This document shows positions 29,034-39,173 of a stretch of DNA of 64,000 nucleotides, in pieces. The notes beneath the pieces were generated by a model. It did no database searches, was not told where the DNA came from, and was given only the letters and a program-made list of their open reading frames with translations. The translations under genes were made by a program, and so were the position numbers. The stretch is taken from assembly GCA_947446595.1 (NCBI GenBank), contig CANFGS010000005.1, positions 1 to 64,000 of the forward strand, written 5' to 3'. Source of the stretch: Neisseriaceae bacterium (lineage in GTDB: Bacteria > Pseudomonadota > Gammaproteobacteria > Burkholderiales > UBA11063). How positions within the stretch are numbered: the first letter of the stretch is position 1; each line of letters opens with the position of its first letter.

Positions 29034-29735
29034 TTAGTCATCACTTGAATTTATATCTTTCAACATACGCTCTGCATCGGTTTGGTTGTTAAAAGGACCA
29101 CTGCGTAAACGATAAACTGTTCCTTTTGGCGTATCAACGCTTTGGATAATTGTTTTAATACCTTTATTTGCAAAAGTATCTTGCATCTGAATTAATTTAT
29201 TTTTGTCACTACTAGCTATTAGTTGAACATAATAGCGCGGTTTTACACTAGCTTTACTTTGGCCATTCAAAATATCTTCAGGAGATAGCGTTGTTTTTGG
29301 AGTATCTGTTATGATTCTTGGTTTCAAAGCTTGAACCTCTGTATTTTTAGTCTCAGTGTTTAAAATCTTAACTGGTTGGTTAGATCTACTTGGGGTCGAA
29401 GCAATAACGGGGCTAGAAGCTTTTATAGGCATAGCAACTGGTGTAGAGGATCTCATTTTAGATGGAGCAGATGCGGCTATAATAGGAGCCGATGCTGCGA
29501 CTACTTGAATTGCTATAGGTTTTGATGCAACAGGGCTAGTATTTTTTATTTCAACACTAACTGGTTTTTTTACTTGATCAATTGGTGTCACACGACTAGT
29601 AACTTTAACTAGGATAATAAGAGCAATTATCAACAAAAACACGCTACCAATTAGGCGGCGTCTGGCTTTGGTTTTTTTGTTTTCAGTTAGTTTTATTAGA
29701 TGGCTTTTATTTTTATCAGAAAAATTAGCTTGCAT
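29034..29735 (-). CDS. SPOR-domain protein, single membrane anchor
   Basis: 233 residues. Basic N-terminus, one transmembrane helix (VFLLIIALIILVKV), a long Ser/Ala/Pro-rich linker, and a C-terminal SPOR domain (YYVQLIASSDKNKL ... VYRLRSGPFNNQTDAERML). SPOR domains bind denuded glycan strands at division septa. This is the DedD-like gene of the folC-dedD-cvpA-purF cluster; sequence outside SPOR is not conserved enough to prove orthology. Confidence 0.88.
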   Translation of the reverse strand: MQANFSDKNKSHLIKLTENKKTKARRRLIGSVFLLIIALIILVKVTSRVTPIDQVKKPVSVEIKNTSPVASKPIAIQVVAASAPIIAASAPSKMRSSTPVAMPIKASSPVIASTPSRSNQPVKILNTETKNTEVQALKPRIITDTPKTTLSPEDILNGQSKASVKPRYYVQLIASSDKNKLIQMQDTFANKGIKTIIQSVDTPKGTVYRLRSGPFNNQTDAERMLKDINSSDD

Positions 29736-29745
29736 TAGCGTATCC

Positions 29746-30990
29746 TTATTGTCTTAATTGTTCAATCATTTTATAAGCTTCTTCAACAACCAGAAATGAT
29801 CCAAAGCATATGATTCTGGCGTTCTCAACTTGGGAAGCATTTTGGTATGCTATAGCTATACTATCACATTCTATAATTTTTTGGTTATTTATACCTTGAT
29901 CTATTAATATTTTTGCGATACTATTAGTGTCCATTGCCCGAGCTGTATTTGTTTTAGCAATAAACCATTTATCAAATTTATCAGCACAAAGTTTGATAAC
30001 TTCAACTGCATCTTTATCTTTGGCAATTCCAAATACTGCCTCATTCTGTGGTGCAAACGGTAATTTTAGCATATTTGAGAGCATGGTGGTTACAGAGTGC
30101 GGGTTATGGGCAACATCAAGGATTATTTGGGGGCTACCTGGCAAAACCTGAAAACGCCCAATTAGAGTTGTTTTAAGTAGGCCAGTTTTTATCATTCCAC
30201 TACTTATTGGGAAGCTATTCTTAAGTTCATGTAAGATTGATAAACTAAGAGCTACGTTATTAGCTTGTGTATCACCACGAAGTGATGGGTAGGGTAGGCT
30301 ATAAAATGTTTTATCCTTACACCATACATCAAAACTAAGTTCATGACGATTTACTCCAAAATTAGTGCCAAATATTTGAAGATTGGCACCAATTGCTTTA
30401 GCATTATTAATAAGGCTTGAGGGAGGGTTATCACTCCCAAAAAAAGCTGATTTGTTATGTCTATATATGCCAGATTTTTGGTAACCAATCGCGTCAATTG
30501 TATCTCCTAGTATGTCCATATGATCAAAATCTACATTAGTAACTGCACTAATAGTTGGTTCAAATAAATTGGTTATATCATTAAGCCCGCCGATACCAAC
30601 CTCAATTATTGCAATATCGATATTGTGTTTTATAAAGATTTTGTGGGCTGCTAAGGTGAAAGTCTTAAATAAGCCAATACTATCAGTGTGGCTAATTATT
30701 TCAGATATCGTGCTACCAAGTGTTTCATCATCAATAGGCTTATTGTTTATGCAAATACGTTCATTGTAATTAAATACATGTGGTGAAGTGAAAGTGCCAA
30801 CATTAAATCCTGCAATAGTTAGGATTGTAGTTAAATAAGCACATACTGAGCCTTTACCATTAGTGCCACCAACTAATATTATTGGATAGGTAGGAGCAAT
30901 GTTGAGTTTTTTAATAAGGTTTGTGATATCAATATCATCATTGATGATGGGGTATTGTAATAACTTAGCTATTAGATTATTTAATTCCAT
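29746..30990 (-). CDS. folC: Folylpolyglutamate / dihydrofolate synthase
   Basis: Adds glutamates to folates, Mur-ligase family. ATP-binding loop GGTNGKGSVCAYL, then TSPHVFNYNERI, EVGIGGLNDITN, NVDFDHMDILG and LDVAHNPHS, all family motifs. 414 aa is normal. Start overlaps the upstream small membrane-protein gene by ten bases. Confidence 0.96.
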   Translation of the reverse strand: MELNNLIAKLLQYPIINDDIDITNLIKKLNIAPTYPIILVGGTNGKGSVCAYLTTILTIAGFNVGTFTSPHVFNYNERICINNKPIDDETLGSTISEIISHTDSIGLFKTFTLAAHKIFIKHNIDIAIIEVGIGGLNDITNLFEPTISAVTNVDFDHMDILGDTIDAIGYQKSGIYRHNKSAFFGSDNPPSSLINNAKAIGANLQIFGTNFGVNRHELSFDVWCKDKTFYSLPYPSLRGDTQANNVALSLSILHELKNSFPISSGMIKTGLLKTTLIGRFQVLPGSPQIILDVAHNPHSVTTMLSNMLKLPFAPQNEAVFGIAKDKDAVEVIKLCADKFDKWFIAKTNTARAMDTNSIAKILIDQGINNQKIIECDSIAIAYQNASQVENARIICFGSFLVVEEAYKMIEQLRQ

Positions 30991-31361
30991 TGTAAAAACA
31001 TCCGTAAATTTTTATATTCATTAATTGGGACACTGTCTAAATATATCGGTATGGTAATTTTGGAGTCGTCATATTTAAGAGTAATCATAGTTAATAAGAA
31101 AGTTATTTGGTGGCAATTAATAAGTAGTGCTTCATATGCTTTATTGTTTTTATATAAGGTGAATTTTGAGTTTTCGGTATCTATGTCTAGTTGATATTTG
31201 GCTCGTAGAGAAAATGCTAGAAAATATAATGCAATAAAAATAAATCCTAGATAACTAGCAAAAAAAATTGAAATAGAGATAATAATCAAACTAATTAATA
31301 ATGTAACAAATAACCATATTTTGGACAGGCGAGGTTTTATATTAATTAGTTTGGTTTGCAT
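30981..31361 (-). CDS. Small two-helix membrane protein, unknown
   Basis: 126 residues. A basic N-terminus, two adjacent hydrophobic stretches (IWLFVTLLISLIIISISIF and LGFIFIALYFLAFSL) and a C-terminal soluble part of beta-strand character. No family recognised. It sits between a small acidic protein and folC and overlaps folC, so it is probably cotranscribed with it. Confidence 0.7.
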   Translation of the reverse strand: MQTKLINIKPRLSKIWLFVTLLISLIIISISIFFASYLGFIFIALYFLAFSLRAKYQLDIDTENSKFTLYKNNKAYEALLINCHQITFLLTMITLKYDDSKITIPIYLDSVPINEYKNLRMFLQWN

Positions 31362-31369
31362 GTACTTAA

Positions 31370-31720
31370 TTAATGTAAGGTATTCTCAGGCTCATCATTA
31401 GTAATATCTACCATTGTTGGGTAAATTTCTACATCAAACCATTCCCAAAACTTTTTAAGTGTCAGTTCAACTGGCCAAGTGTTTTCATCTTCAGTCCAAG
31501 ATGCTAGTTCTAGGGCAAATAAATCAGCAAATTTTTCATCTACAAAGTTAATGCCATCTTCAATTTCTTCAACTTCTGGGATCAAATAAGAATTGCAATC
31601 AATTCTGATACTTTCTAGGGTGATTTCTTGGTTTAAATCATCAAATGAATTATTAATCCAATCTAAAAATGGTTGGCGGGGTTTAAGTATGGCAACTGAT
31701 CGTTCAACAAAGTAATACAT
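31370..31720 (-). CDS. Small acidic conserved protein, unknown function
   Basis: 116 residues, strongly acidic. Features: ERSVAILKPRQPFLDWINN at the start and LKKFWEWFDVEIYPTMVDI near the end. It resembles a short cytoplasmic family I associate with beta- and gammaproteobacteria, without a known role. It starts a likely operon with the small membrane protein and folC. Confidence 0.75.
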   Translation of the reverse strand: MYYFVERSVAILKPRQPFLDWINNSFDDLNQEITLESIRIDCNSYLIPEVEEIEDGINFVDEKFADLFALELASWTEDENTWPVELTLKKFWEWFDVEIYPTMVDITNDEPENTLH

Positions 31721-31922
31721 GACTAATCCTAAAAAACTCTAAGTATAATATTATATCCTATTTCTACTGTTGTACACACATAATTACTTTAGGGCATAAG
31801 TGGATTCGAGCATCAATTGATGGTTTAAAATTTTTAGATCTATTATATTTAACTTATTGCAAATAACTGTTTATAACCACGCTTGTGTGGTTATTATAGC
31901 TCAATCACTAGATAGTGTAGAT

Positions 31923-32169
31923 TTAGTTAAATGCTATTCCATATGGATAATCTAATTCATCTGATAATCTTGGTATATTAACACATGATCCAGATTCAAT
32001 TCCCCTGCTTCCTACACTGCATTGTCTATAAGTGTTCTTGCCATGGTTAGTAAAGTACGCATATTTAGTAGAGTAGTTAGTAGACCCACTGCTCCCATCG
32101 TTGCATGCAACTATACTTAAGCTAAATAGTAGTATACCAAATGATTTTATTTGACAGGGTTTTATTCAT
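31923..32169 (-). pseudogene. Small lipoprotein gene broken by one frameshift
   Basis: A strong ribosome-binding site (AGGAGT) precedes ATG 32169, but the frame stops after 15 codons. Dropping one A from the run of four A at 32160-32163 (minus strand) gives a continuous 81-residue protein: MNKPCQIKSFGILLFSLSIV, lipobox VAC, then NDGSSGSTNYSTK, ending at TAA 31923-31925. The signal peptide and lipobox are convincing. It may be a pseudogene or a sequencing error. The gap 31740-32366 otherwise holds only an 8-bp hairpin (31873-31894) and a repeat copy. Confidence 0.65.
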
Positions 32170-32287
32170 TATAAATTACTCCTATTAATAAATTAATAGT
32201 TTTTTTCTTCATAGATATTATTATAACATATTTACTACTGTTAATCATATGTTTCCTATATTACAACTATATGCTGCGTTACTGCCT

Positions 32288-32356
32288 GCAAGTCATCCCC
32301 AACCAAAACTTGATGCTGTTTGTATAGAGTTTGGGATCCATGCCCTAAATGTTGCA
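32288..32356. repeat. Partial dispersed MITE-like repeat
   Basis: Right half of the repeat only: gtcatccccaaccaaaactt, gatgctgtttgtatagag, then tttgggatccatgccctaaa. Lies between the frameshifted lipoprotein and the 3' end of scoB. Confidence 0.75.
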
Positions 32357-32366
32357 CTTGTACTAA

Positions 32367-33023
32367 TTAAAATATCATTTCTTTTACGTTATCAGGTATG
32401 ATTAGTTTTGCTTTAGTGGATTTTATAATATCTTCAACTGAGACGCCTGGAGCGTGTTCTAGTAGTTTTAGTCCAGCTTTAGTCACTTCTATTACTGCTA
32501 GTTCAGTGACAATCAAATTAACTACTCCAGTACCAGTTAGTGGTAGAGCGCATTTAGGTAGTATTTTACTGGAGCCGTCTTTTGCTACATGTTGCATTAC
32601 TACAATTACATGTTTAGCTCCAGCAACAAGATCCATAGCTCCACCCATACCTTTTAGCATTTTCCCAGGTATCATCCAGTTGGCAATATCGCCATTTTCA
32701 TCAACTTCCATAGCACCTAAGATTGTGAGATCAACTTTACCGCCTCTAATCATAGCGAAAGAGTCAGCTGCGGAGAAATAAGAAGAACCAGGCATTTCAG
32801 TGATAGTTTGTTTTCCAGCATTAATTAGGTCAGGATCAATTTCATCCTCAGTTGGAAATGGTCCAATACCTAGCATCCCATTTTCACTTTGAAGTATAAC
32901 GTCCATATCTTTAGGGATATAGTTTGCAACTAAAGTTGGAATCCCAATGCCTAAGTTTACATAATATCCATCTTGAATTTCTTTGGCAATGCGCGATGCC
33001 ATTTGTTCTCTAGTTAAAGCCAT
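32367..33023 (-). CDS. scoB: 3-oxoacid CoA-transferase, subunit B
   Basis: With subunit A it transfers CoA from succinyl-CoA to acetoacetate (or similar 3-oxo acids). The catalytic glutamate lies in [36 protein letters not shown], given here in part as GGAMDLV and HVIVVMQH, is typical of the beta subunit. 218 aa. The scoA stop and scoB start abut at 33023. The exact acid used cannot be decided from sequence. Confidence 0.93.
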   Translation of the reverse strand: MALTREQMASRIAKEIQDGYYVNLGIGIPTLVANYIPKDMDVILQSENGMLGIGPFPTEDEIDPDLINAGKQTITEMPGSSYFSAADSFAMIRGGKVDLTILGAMEVDENGDIANWMIPGKMLKGMGGAMDLVAGAKHVIVVMQHVAKDGSSKILPKCALPLTGTGVVNLIVTELAVIEVTKAGLKLLEHAPGVSVEDIIKSTKAKLIIPDNVKEMIF

Positions 33024-33718
33024 TAGTTACTCCTTGTTGTACGGTTTTCAATTCGTTTTTCATAATTACTACCTTGAAATATACGTTTTACATATATACC
33101 TGGTGTATGTACCATATCAGGGTCAATTGAACCAACTGGAACAAGCTCTTCAACTTCAGCGATAGTTATTCGTCCGGCAGTAGCTGCTATAGGGTTAAAG
33201 TTACGAGCGGTCTTACGAAATACTAGGTTTCCTAGAGCATCACCTTTCCACGCTTTTACTATAGCAAAATCGGTCGTGATAGATTCTTCTAAGATATAGT
33301 TGTGCCCATTATAAACTCTAACTTCTTTACCAGTAGCAACTACAGTACCTACTCCAGTTGGAGTGAAGAAAGCAGGGATTCCTGCACCTCCAGCACGAAG
33401 TTTTTCAGCTAATGTACCTTGAGGGGTAGCTTCTAGCTCAACCTCTCCTGATAAAACTAATTGCTCAAATAGTTTGTTTTCTCCAACATAACTTGAAATC
33501 ATCTTTTTAATCTGCCGTTTTTGGAGAAGTAAACCAAGCCCAAAATCATCAACGCCAGCATTATTAGATACGCAGGTTAAGTTCTTAACTCCCAATTTTA
33601 CAAGTGCGGCTATACAGTTTTCAGGAATACCGCAAACTCCAAAACCACCCAAGGTAATAGTTGCTCCGTCAAAAACATCCTGTACTGCAATATCAGCATT
33701 TGCTACGATTTTATTCAT
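33023..33718 (-). CDS. scoA: 3-oxoacid CoA-transferase, subunit A
   Basis: Partner of the beta subunit just downstream. Seen: [16 protein letters not shown] (alpha-subunit glycine motif), [29 protein letters not shown] and the ending [13 protein letters not shown]. 231 aa is standard. Together the pair probably lets the cell use ketone bodies or short 3-oxo acids. Confidence 0.94.
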   Translation of the reverse strand: MNKIVANADIAVQDVFDGATITLGGFGVCGIPENCIAALVKLGVKNLTCVSNNAGVDDFGLGLLLQKRQIKKMISSYVGENKLFEQLVLSGEVELEATPQGTLAEKLRAGGAGIPAFFTPTGVGTVVATGKEVRVYNGHNYILEESITTDFAIVKAWKGDALGNLVFRKTARNFNPIAATAGRITIAEVEELVPVGSIDPDMVHTPGIYVKRIFQGSNYEKRIENRTTRSN

Positions 33719-33760
33719 TTTTGCTCCATGTATAATAGATTGTGTCAGTTATTGTAACAC

Positions 33761-33786
33761 AAAAAACCCGCAATAGATGCGGGCTT
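33761..33786 (-). terminator. Intrinsic terminator of rplM-rpsI
   Basis: On the minus strand a CCCGC/GCGGG stem with a 7-base loop is followed by six T. It lies 27 bases after the rpsI stop and before scoA, so it separates the ribosomal operon from scoAB. Confidence 0.88.
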
Positions 33787-33812
33787 TTATATGAGCTAGT
33801 ATAAGTATCAGA

Positions 33813-34205
33813 TTAACGTTTAGAGAATTGTTTTCTTCTACGTGCTTTTCTGAAACCACATTTTTTACGTTCAACTTCACGAGCATCGCGAGTTACAAAA
33901 CCGGCTTTACTTAGAATTGGTTTTAATTCTGGGTTAAAGTCAAGTAATGCACGTGTAATACCGTGTTTAACGGCTCCAGCTTGACCAGACTCACCGCCAC
34001 CTTCAACATTAACCATAATGTTGAAAGAAGATAAGTGTTCTGTTAGTTCTAGTGGTTGACGAACTATCATGCAGTTAGTAGGGCGTGAGAAATATTCTTC
34101 ATAACCTTTATGATTAACTACAATCTTGCCATCACCTTTAGCTAGAAATACACGAGCTACAGAGCTTTTACGACGTCCGGTACCGTAGTAGTATTGTCCA
34201 TTCAT
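33813..34205 (-). CDS. rpsI: 30S ribosomal protein S9 (uS9)
   Basis: 130 residues with [16 protein letters not shown] at the start and the universal basic tail ending RRKQFSKR, which reaches the P-site t[22 protein letters not shown] is the family core. Follows rplM by 11 bases, the usual operon. Confidence 0.98.
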   Translation of the reverse strand: MNGQYYYGTGRRKSSVARVFLAKGDGKIVVNHKGYEEYFSRPTNCMIVRQPLELTEHLSSFNIMVNVEGGGESGQAGAVKHGITRALLDFNPELKPILSKAGFVTRDAREVERKKCGFRKARRRKQFSKR

Positions 34206-34216
34206 ATCAAAATCCT

Positions 34217-34648
34217 TTATTCAACTACTAATTGTTTTGGTTGTTGTGCAGTGTGTGGATGGCTAGCATCAGCATACACTTTTAGTTTTTTAAGCATTGC
34301 ATATCCTAAAGGACCTTTAGGTAGCATACCTTTAACTGCATTGATTAGAACTTTTTCTGGAGCTTTAGTCAACATTTCATTAAATGTACGTGAATAAATA
34401 CCACCAGGGTAGCCAGTATGACGGTAATAAATTTTTTGTAAAGTCTTACTACCTGTAACAACTAATTTATCTGCATTAGTAACAACTACAAAGTCACCAG
34501 TGTCCATATGAGGAGTATAGATTGCTTTGTGTTTGCCACGTAAAACGTGAGCTATTTTTGCTGCTAGTCGACCAAGCACTTTGTCCTTAGCGTCAACTTC
34601 AAACCATTCGTGATTGATATCAGAGGGTTTGGCTGAGAATGTTTTCAT
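34217..34648 (-). CDS. rplM: 50S ribosomal protein L13 (uL13)
   Basis: 143 residues: [20 protein letters not shown] at the start, then [26 protein letters not shown] and [19 protein letters not shown]. Standard length. First gene of rplM-rpsI. Confidence 0.98.
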   Translation of the reverse strand: MKTFSAKPSDINHEWFEVDAKDKVLGRLAAKIAHVLRGKHKAIYTPHMDTGDFVVVTNADKLVVTGSKTLQKIYYRHTGYPGGIYSRTFNEMLTKAPEKVLINAVKGMLPKGPLGYAMLKKLKVYADASHPHTAQQPKQLVVE

Positions 34649-34680
34649 AATACAATTCCTAAAATTCTATTTCTAATATA

Positions 34681-34701
34681 AAAAGGCGCAAAACGCCAAC
34701 G
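34681..34701 (-). terminator. Hairpin with U-tract in rplM leader
   Basis: On the minus strand TTGGCG-TTTT-GCGCC is followed by TTTTT, about 35 bases after the likely transcription start and before rplM. It could be an attenuator or a weak terminator for the upstream RelE gene. The stem is only 4-5 bp, so this is tentative. Confidence 0.35.
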
Positions 34702-34732
34702 TATGTAAACGGTTTATTAGTGGTAGGGGAAG

Positions 34733-34738
34733 ATTATA
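34733..34738 (-). promoter_or_regulatory. -10 element of the rplM-rpsI promoter
   Basis: TGCTATAAT on the minus strand is an extended -10 with a perfect TATAAT. It lies just after the RelE gene and about 85 bases before the rplM ATG. No clear -35 is seen, as expected for an extended -10. Confidence 0.5.
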
Positions 34739-34757
34739 GCATAACTATATTCTTTTA

Positions 34758-35033
34758 TCACATATTATTTATAAACATCTTTCGGTGCCCAATTTTTACT
34801 ACCATTATTGTTAATTTGTTGTCAGTGATTTTGCATAATATTCTATAATCACCTAGTCGATATCTCCAAAACTCTCCGAATTTTTCCCCTTTTAAAGCCC
34901 GTCCAAGTTCTCTTGGGTATTTTGATGTAGCAATGCTATCTTCAATAAAGTTTTTTATTCGCAATCTGGTTTGAACATCTAGTTTTTTGACATCTTTCTT
35001 TACGGATGCTAGATATTCAACTTTCCAAATCAT
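34758..35033 (-). CDS. RelE/ParE-family toxin
   Basis: 91 residues with the RelE-fold pattern WKVEYLASVKKDVKKLD, then GEFWRYRLGDYRILCKI and the C-terminal VVKIGHRKMFI (conserved His-Arg). Family members cleave ribosome-bound mRNA or inhibit gyrase; the LGDYRI and GHR residues favour the RelE type. It overlaps the antitoxin gene by 17 bases. Confidence 0.88.
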   Translation of the reverse strand: MIWKVEYLASVKKDVKKLDVQTRLRIKNFIEDSIATSKYPRELGRALKGEKFGEFWRYRLGDYRILCKITDNKLTIMVVKIGHRKMFINNM

Positions 35034-35238
35034 TCCAGAAATCCTTTGAATTTAGAATTTTATCTTTTCCTACTTTTAGATTTTCAAGTCTACTTTCTGC
35101 CAAATAAATATCTTCAAAATCATCAATATAGCTTAGTAATGCTTCTTTTACATAAAATGATTTTGTTCTATGCGTTTGTAGTGACAGATTTTCTAACTTT
35201 TTGCCAATTGACTCATTAACTCTAACTGATAATAACAT
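35017..35238 (-). CDS. RelB-type antitoxin, ribbon-helix-helix
   Basis: 73 residues. The N-terminal MLLSVRVNESIGKKLENLSL and SFYVKEALLSYID fit a ribbon-helix-helix DNA-binding domain, and the C-terminal part would bind the toxin. A very good ribosome-binding site (AGGAGGT) precedes it. Expected to repress its own promoter together with the toxin. Confidence 0.87.
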   Translation of the reverse strand: MLLSVRVNESIGKKLENLSLQTHRTKSFYVKEALLSYIDDFEDIYLAESRLENLKVGKDKILNSKDFWNDLES

Positions 35239-35249
35239 AATTACCTCCT

Positions 35250-35276
35250 CATGTTTACATGTATGACAAAATTATA
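35250..35276 (-). promoter_or_regulatory. Probable promoter and operator of the toxin-antitoxin operon
   Basis: A TATAAT -10 lies at 35271-35276 on the minus strand. Ten bases downstream is the inverted repeat CATGT-AA-ACATG (35250-35261), just before the AGGAGGT ribosome-binding site. Ribbon-helix-helix antitoxins usually bind such short palindromes. The -35 is weak. Confidence 0.5.
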
Positions 35277-35296
35277 ACTCAATTATATTGAATTTG

Positions 35297-36673
35297 TTAA
35301 TTCTTATCTAATTTATCTAAAAGCTTTGTTACAAAACTATTAAATCTATTCATTTGAGCAGAGCTATTAGTGTTTATATTATTAGCTATTACAACTACTA
35401 TATATTTGCTACCGTGGCGACTTAAGAAGTATCCTGAGTATGCATGAGTATCGTTTAGAGTTCCGGTTTTAAATTTAGCTCTATGCCCAAACTTGGTGAA
35501 ATTGTTTTTGAGACTTCCTTCTAATCCTGATTGTGGTAGAGTTTTTTCAAAAATAGTTGCATATTGTGAATTATTTTCATATTTAAGTAAGTTTGCCATC
35601 CCCGTAGCGGTTACTGATTCAGTACGCGATAAGCCAGCACCATTTTCAAGTCTAAAGTTTGGGTTTAACATATTTAACTTTTTCATAAATGAATAATATA
35701 TGTCTTTACTGTTTTTGTTAGTGTTTTCATTATTAGTAGTAAATGCTCCAAGACTCAAGAATACTGTCTCAGCAATGATATTGACACTGTAGTGATTCAT
35801 ATATACCATCGCATCTTCAAGTGTTTGTGAGCTATAATCATAGATAAGAATAGCTTTATCATGCATGTTTTGGTAGACTATATTACCTTTTAATTCAATT
35901 GATAAATTATTCAATGTGCGACTTAGTGCCATCTTGGTATAACTTTTAGTATCTATCATGTTAAATTCGAGCTTTTGATTATTACACGCCCGAGAAATTT
36001 TACCGCTAAAAGTAACTGTACTTTCTTTGAAAGATACTTGGTGACTTAAATCACTGCATGTATTTTGGTTAGGGTCTACATTTAGTTGATTATTTATATT
36101 ATAGCCATATAAGTTACTATCTATATTTGTAGTATTAGCTTTGACATGGATATTAAATATTGTTTTATTGGCATCCACAATTAATCCGTCAGGAAATACG
36201 GTATCAATATCATAGTTTTCGACTTTAAGCATGGAGTATGTAGGTAGGCTATTAAAGATAGTATTATCAATAACTAAATTTCCAGAGATTTTTTTAATCC
36301 CAAGTTTGTAGAGATTACTAAATATTTCGTTTAATGCTCTATCATCAAGGGTCGGATCGCCCCCACCTAATATATATAAATCACCCTCTAATACCCCGTT
36401 ATTAATTGAGCCTTTGTAAAATAGCTTAGTATGCCATTTAAAATCAGGGTGGAGCTGTTCTAATCCAACAGCTGTGGTGATTAATTTCATGTTTGATGCA
36501 ATTAAGCGAGGTGTGTTTGGTAGATGTTCATAGACGACTTTAGTGGTTTTGGTATCAATTACCATTACCGACATATTATTTTGTAGACTTTTTGGAATTG
36601 TTAGATTCATACCATAAGTAGAATTAACTAAAAAAACCCCTAAAACTCCTAATTTAATAAGTTTACGAATCAT
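35297..36673 (-). CDS. dacB: D-alanyl-D-alanine carboxypeptidase/endopeptidase (PBP4, DacB)
   Basis: Periplasmic trimming of peptidoglycan. Signal peptide KLIKLGVLGVFLVNSTYG. The S13 family motifs are intact: SNMK (Ser60, Lys63), SVN in YSVNIIAE and KTG in FKTGTLND. DLYILGGGDPTL is also typical. 458 aa is normal for DacB. Confidence 0.94.
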   Translation of the reverse strand: MIRKLIKLGVLGVFLVNSTYGMNLTIPKSLQNNMSVMVIDTKTTKVVYEHLPNTPRLIASNMKLITTAVGLEQLHPDFKWHTKLFYKGSINNGVLEGDLYILGGGDPTLDDRALNEIFSNLYKLGIKKISGNLVIDNTIFNSLPTYSMLKVENYDIDTVFPDGLIVDANKTIFNIHVKANTTNIDSNLYGYNINNQLNVDPNQNTCSDLSHQVSFKESTVTFSGKISRACNNQKLEFNMIDTKSYTKMALSRTLNNLSIELKGNIVYQNMHDKAILIYDYSSQTLEDAMVYMNHYSVNIIAETVFLSLGAFTTNNENTNKNSKDIYYSFMKKLNMLNPNFRLENGAGLSRTESVTATGMANLLKYENNSQYATIFEKTLPQSGLEGSLKNNFTKFGHRAKFKTGTLNDTHAYSGYFLSRHGSKYIVVVIANNINTNSSAQMNRFNSFVTKLLDKLDKN

Positions 36674-36692
36674 CTGTAGAACTCCAGCTGTA

Positions 36693-37259
36693 TTATGCTC
36701 TAGGTAATGTTACGCCAACTTGTCCCATATATTTACCGTTTCTATCTTTATATGAAGTTTCGCAATTTTCATCAGATTCAAAAAACAGTACCTGAGCTAC
36801 ACCTTCATTAGCATAAATTTTGGCTGGTAATGGAGTGGTATTACTAAATTCAAGAGTAACATATCCTTCCCATTCAGGTTCAAAGGGAGTTACATTAACT
36901 ATAATCCCACATCTAGCATAAGTTGATTTGCCAAGACATACTGTCAAAACATTCCTAGGGATTTTGAAATATTCAACAGTTCTAGCTAATGCAAAAGAAT
37001 TTGGTGGAATTATACAAAAATCATTATTTACTCCAACGAAATTCTTAGGATCGAAGTTTTTAGGGTCAACAATAGTACTATTAATATTGGTAAATATTTT
37101 AAATTCATTAGCACATCTAATATCATAACCATAGCTTGATGTACCATATGAAATTACTTTGTGATCATCAACAAAACGTACTTGATTTGCTTCAAATGGT
37201 GATATCATGCCATGTTCTTCTGACATTTTACGTATCCATTTATCTGATTTTATTGCCAT
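36693..37259 (-). CDS. dcd: dCTP deaminase
   Basis: Deaminates dCTP to dUTP. The trimeric dUTPase-like fold is seen in [43 protein letters not shown] (parts) and [10 protein letters not shown]. The catalytic Glu lies in [13 protein letters not shown]. 188 aa as expected. A good ribosome-binding site (AAGGAA) precedes it. Confidence 0.96.
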   Translation of the reverse strand: MAIKSDKWIRKMSEEHGMISPFEANQVRFVDDHKVISYGTSSYGYDIRCANEFKIFTNINSTIVDPKNFDPKNFVGVNNDFCIIPPNSFALARTVEYFKIPRNVLTVCLGKSTYARCGIIVNVTPFEPEWEGYVTLEFSNTTPLPAKIYANEGVAQVLFFESDENCETSYKDRNGKYMGQVGVTLPRA

Positions 37260-37282
37260 AATATTTCCTTTTCTATATTATT

Positions 37283-38218
37283 TTATGTTCCAGCGATAGT
37301 TAGTCCAAAACTTTGCATGACTTCAGCTACTTCTATTTCGGTTAGTTCATAATACTGCCCACGTTTTAGGCGTGGTGGTAGACTTATCGGACCAAAACGA
37401 GTCCGAATTAGACGACTAACTGTCAGATCAAAATATTCAAACATCCGCCTTACTTCGCGATTACGCCCTTCTTTTAGAATAATTCGATACCAGTAATTTT
37501 TGCTCTCAGTTCCTTGGTCTGGTTGTTTTATAATAGCTGCTAGTTGTGCCATCCCGTCATCAAGTTTGATACCCGTTTTTAGTTGGTCTAATTGTGCTTG
37601 GGTTAATTCCTCACCATAAATACGTACCGCATACTCACGCTCGATTTCATATTTAGGATGGGTGAAATGCTGGGCTAAATCACCAGAAGTAGTAAAAATA
37701 AGTAATCCACTAGTATTAAAATCTAGTCGCCCAATTGCGATAAAACGTTTATTTTTTAAAGCAGGTATTCGTTCAAAAACAGTTTGACGACTTTTAGGGT
37801 CATCACGAGATATAATTTCACCTTCTGGTTTATGATAAATAATAATCCTTGCTAACCTATCTTGCCATTTAATAACAATAGGTTTACCCAAGGCTTCAAC
37901 TCTATCGCCATGAGCTAGTTTTTGCCCAACAACTGCAACTTGTCCATTAACTAATACCTTACCATTTTGGATTAGTTCATCACAATGCCTACGACTTCCA
38001 ACTCCAGACATAGCAAGAGCTCGACTTAAGCGAACATTTTCATCATCAGGTAGGTCAATTCTTTCATCCCGAATTCGTCGATTGGTGATTTGTTCTTGTT
38101 TATTGGGGCGGTCTAATTTAACGCGACGAGCTTTTTGAACGGGAGCTTTTTCATTGTCAGCGTTTTTAGGCTTATCAGTCATTAATTTTTTTAAACTGTC
38201 TTTTAAATTAAAGCGCAT
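37283..38218 (-). CDS. rluB: 23S rRNA pseudouridine synthase, RluB family
   Basis: Modifies 23S rRNA near position 2605. A basic N-terminal tail is followed by an S4 domain ([21 protein letters not shown]) and the catalytic domain with [20 protein letters not shown], whose Asp is the nucleophile. The C-terminal [13 protein letters not shown] is typical of the RsuA/RluB/E/F group. Overlaps the upstream gene by 11 bases. Confidence 0.92.
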   Translation of the reverse strand: MRFNLKDSLKKLMTDKPKNADNEKAPVQKARRVKLDRPNKQEQITNRRIRDERIDLPDDENVRLSRALAMSGVGSRRHCDELIQNGKVLVNGQVAVVGQKLAHGDRVEALGKPIVIKWQDRLARIIIYHKPEGEIISRDDPKSRQTVFERIPALKNKRFIAIGRLDFNTSGLLIFTTSGDLAQHFTHPKYEIEREYAVRIYGEELTQAQLDQLKTGIKLDDGMAQLAAIIKQPDQGTESKNYWYRIILKEGRNREVRRMFEYFDLTVSRLIRTRFGPISLPPRLKRGQYYELTEIEVAEVMQSFGLTIAGT

Positions 38219-39173
38219 GGAATTCCTTAACTAGAGTAATTAATTGTTTATTTTCCCAAAATCTATAGCAACCAGACAAAAATCCTGTTCCTTGACGTAA
38301 TTGTATAGTATTTTCGCGTTCAGGAACTAAAATATCGAGAGTATTTTTATCTTTAAGCCATTTTTCTAAACTAGGGAGTAATGTAGAGTTTAGTTTATTT
38401 AATGTATCAACAAAACCATAGCTATCGCGATAATAGCATGGGTAAAATAGATTATCAATAATAATTAGATTGTTATTGTCAAATACAGTATCTATGGGGT
38501 TTGGTATTGGTAACATGCCTTTTATGTTGGAGGCATAAATGTTTTGGTACGGCATTTGCACTTTGACAGTCTTATCCCAAACCCAAATACTATTAACAGT
38601 TAGTGAGCCTTCATCATTACGAAGTTTATTTTCTTCACTAGTATATAATAGCATCTGAATTTCATTAAGAAGTTTATTTATTTGAATATCAGGTAGATAA
38701 TCGTCGATATTTTCTCCAATAATATCCAGAATAGAATAATAATCTGTATTTGGCAGCGATAGATTGTGTCCCATTAACCACATGTGTTCATTTACATAGT
38801 AGAGTTTAATCTCAGCTGCAAAATGGGAGTTGATAGTATCAATAATGCTTTTTGCACTCTCGCTATCTAATTGTAATAGTTCTGATTCTGAAATTAGTAG
38901 TCTATCACGATCTAGGCGTAAGTGAGTTGGTTCTGCAACCAAGAAGTGTTGATATGCTTTATTGACCCCTAGTTTTTCTGCAATATTATTAGCAACGGTA
39001 CCATCTTTATACATAGATGAATATACCAAGTCACTATAACTATAATTAAAGGTACTAATTTTACTATGTTTTAGTATTTTATTGAATTTATCAAGATTGG
39101 CATTGTTGTAGATATAGTCTAAATCTCCAATATCTTGCCAAAATAGTCCTGGTAGAGCGATAGTTAAATGCAT
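38208..39173 (-). CDS. Conserved protein resembling COG4255 / RpfE-like family
   Basis: 321 residues, no signal peptide and no transmembrane helix. Family-like stretches are [14 protein letters not shown], then [11 protein letters not shown], a NEIQMLLY segment and VNSIWVWDK. Betaproteobacterial relatives are variously labelled phosphoglycerate mutase or RpfE-like regulator, without good proof. The gene overlaps both rluB and dapF slightly, so it is within an operon. Biochemical role unknown. Confidence 0.7.
   Translation of the reverse strand: MHLTIALPGLFWQDIGDLDYIYNNANLDKFNKILKHSKISTFNYSYSDLVYSSMYKDGTVANNIAEKLGVNKAYQHFLVAEPTHLRLDRDRLLISESELLQLDSESAKSIIDTINSHFAAEIKLYYVNEHMWLMGHNLSLPNTDYYSILDIIGENIDDYLPDIQINKLLNEIQMLLYTSEENKLRNDEGSLTVNSIWVWDKTVKVQMPYQNIYASNIKGMLPIPNPIDTVFDNNNLIIIDNLFYPCYYRDSYGFVDTLNKLNSTLLPSLEKWLKDKNTLDILVPERENTIQLRQGTGFLSGCYRFWENKQLITLVKEFHAL

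Noticed and set aside
31873..31894. 8-bp hairpin ATAACCAC/GTGGTTAT as terminator
   Set aside because: No run of T follows on either strand.
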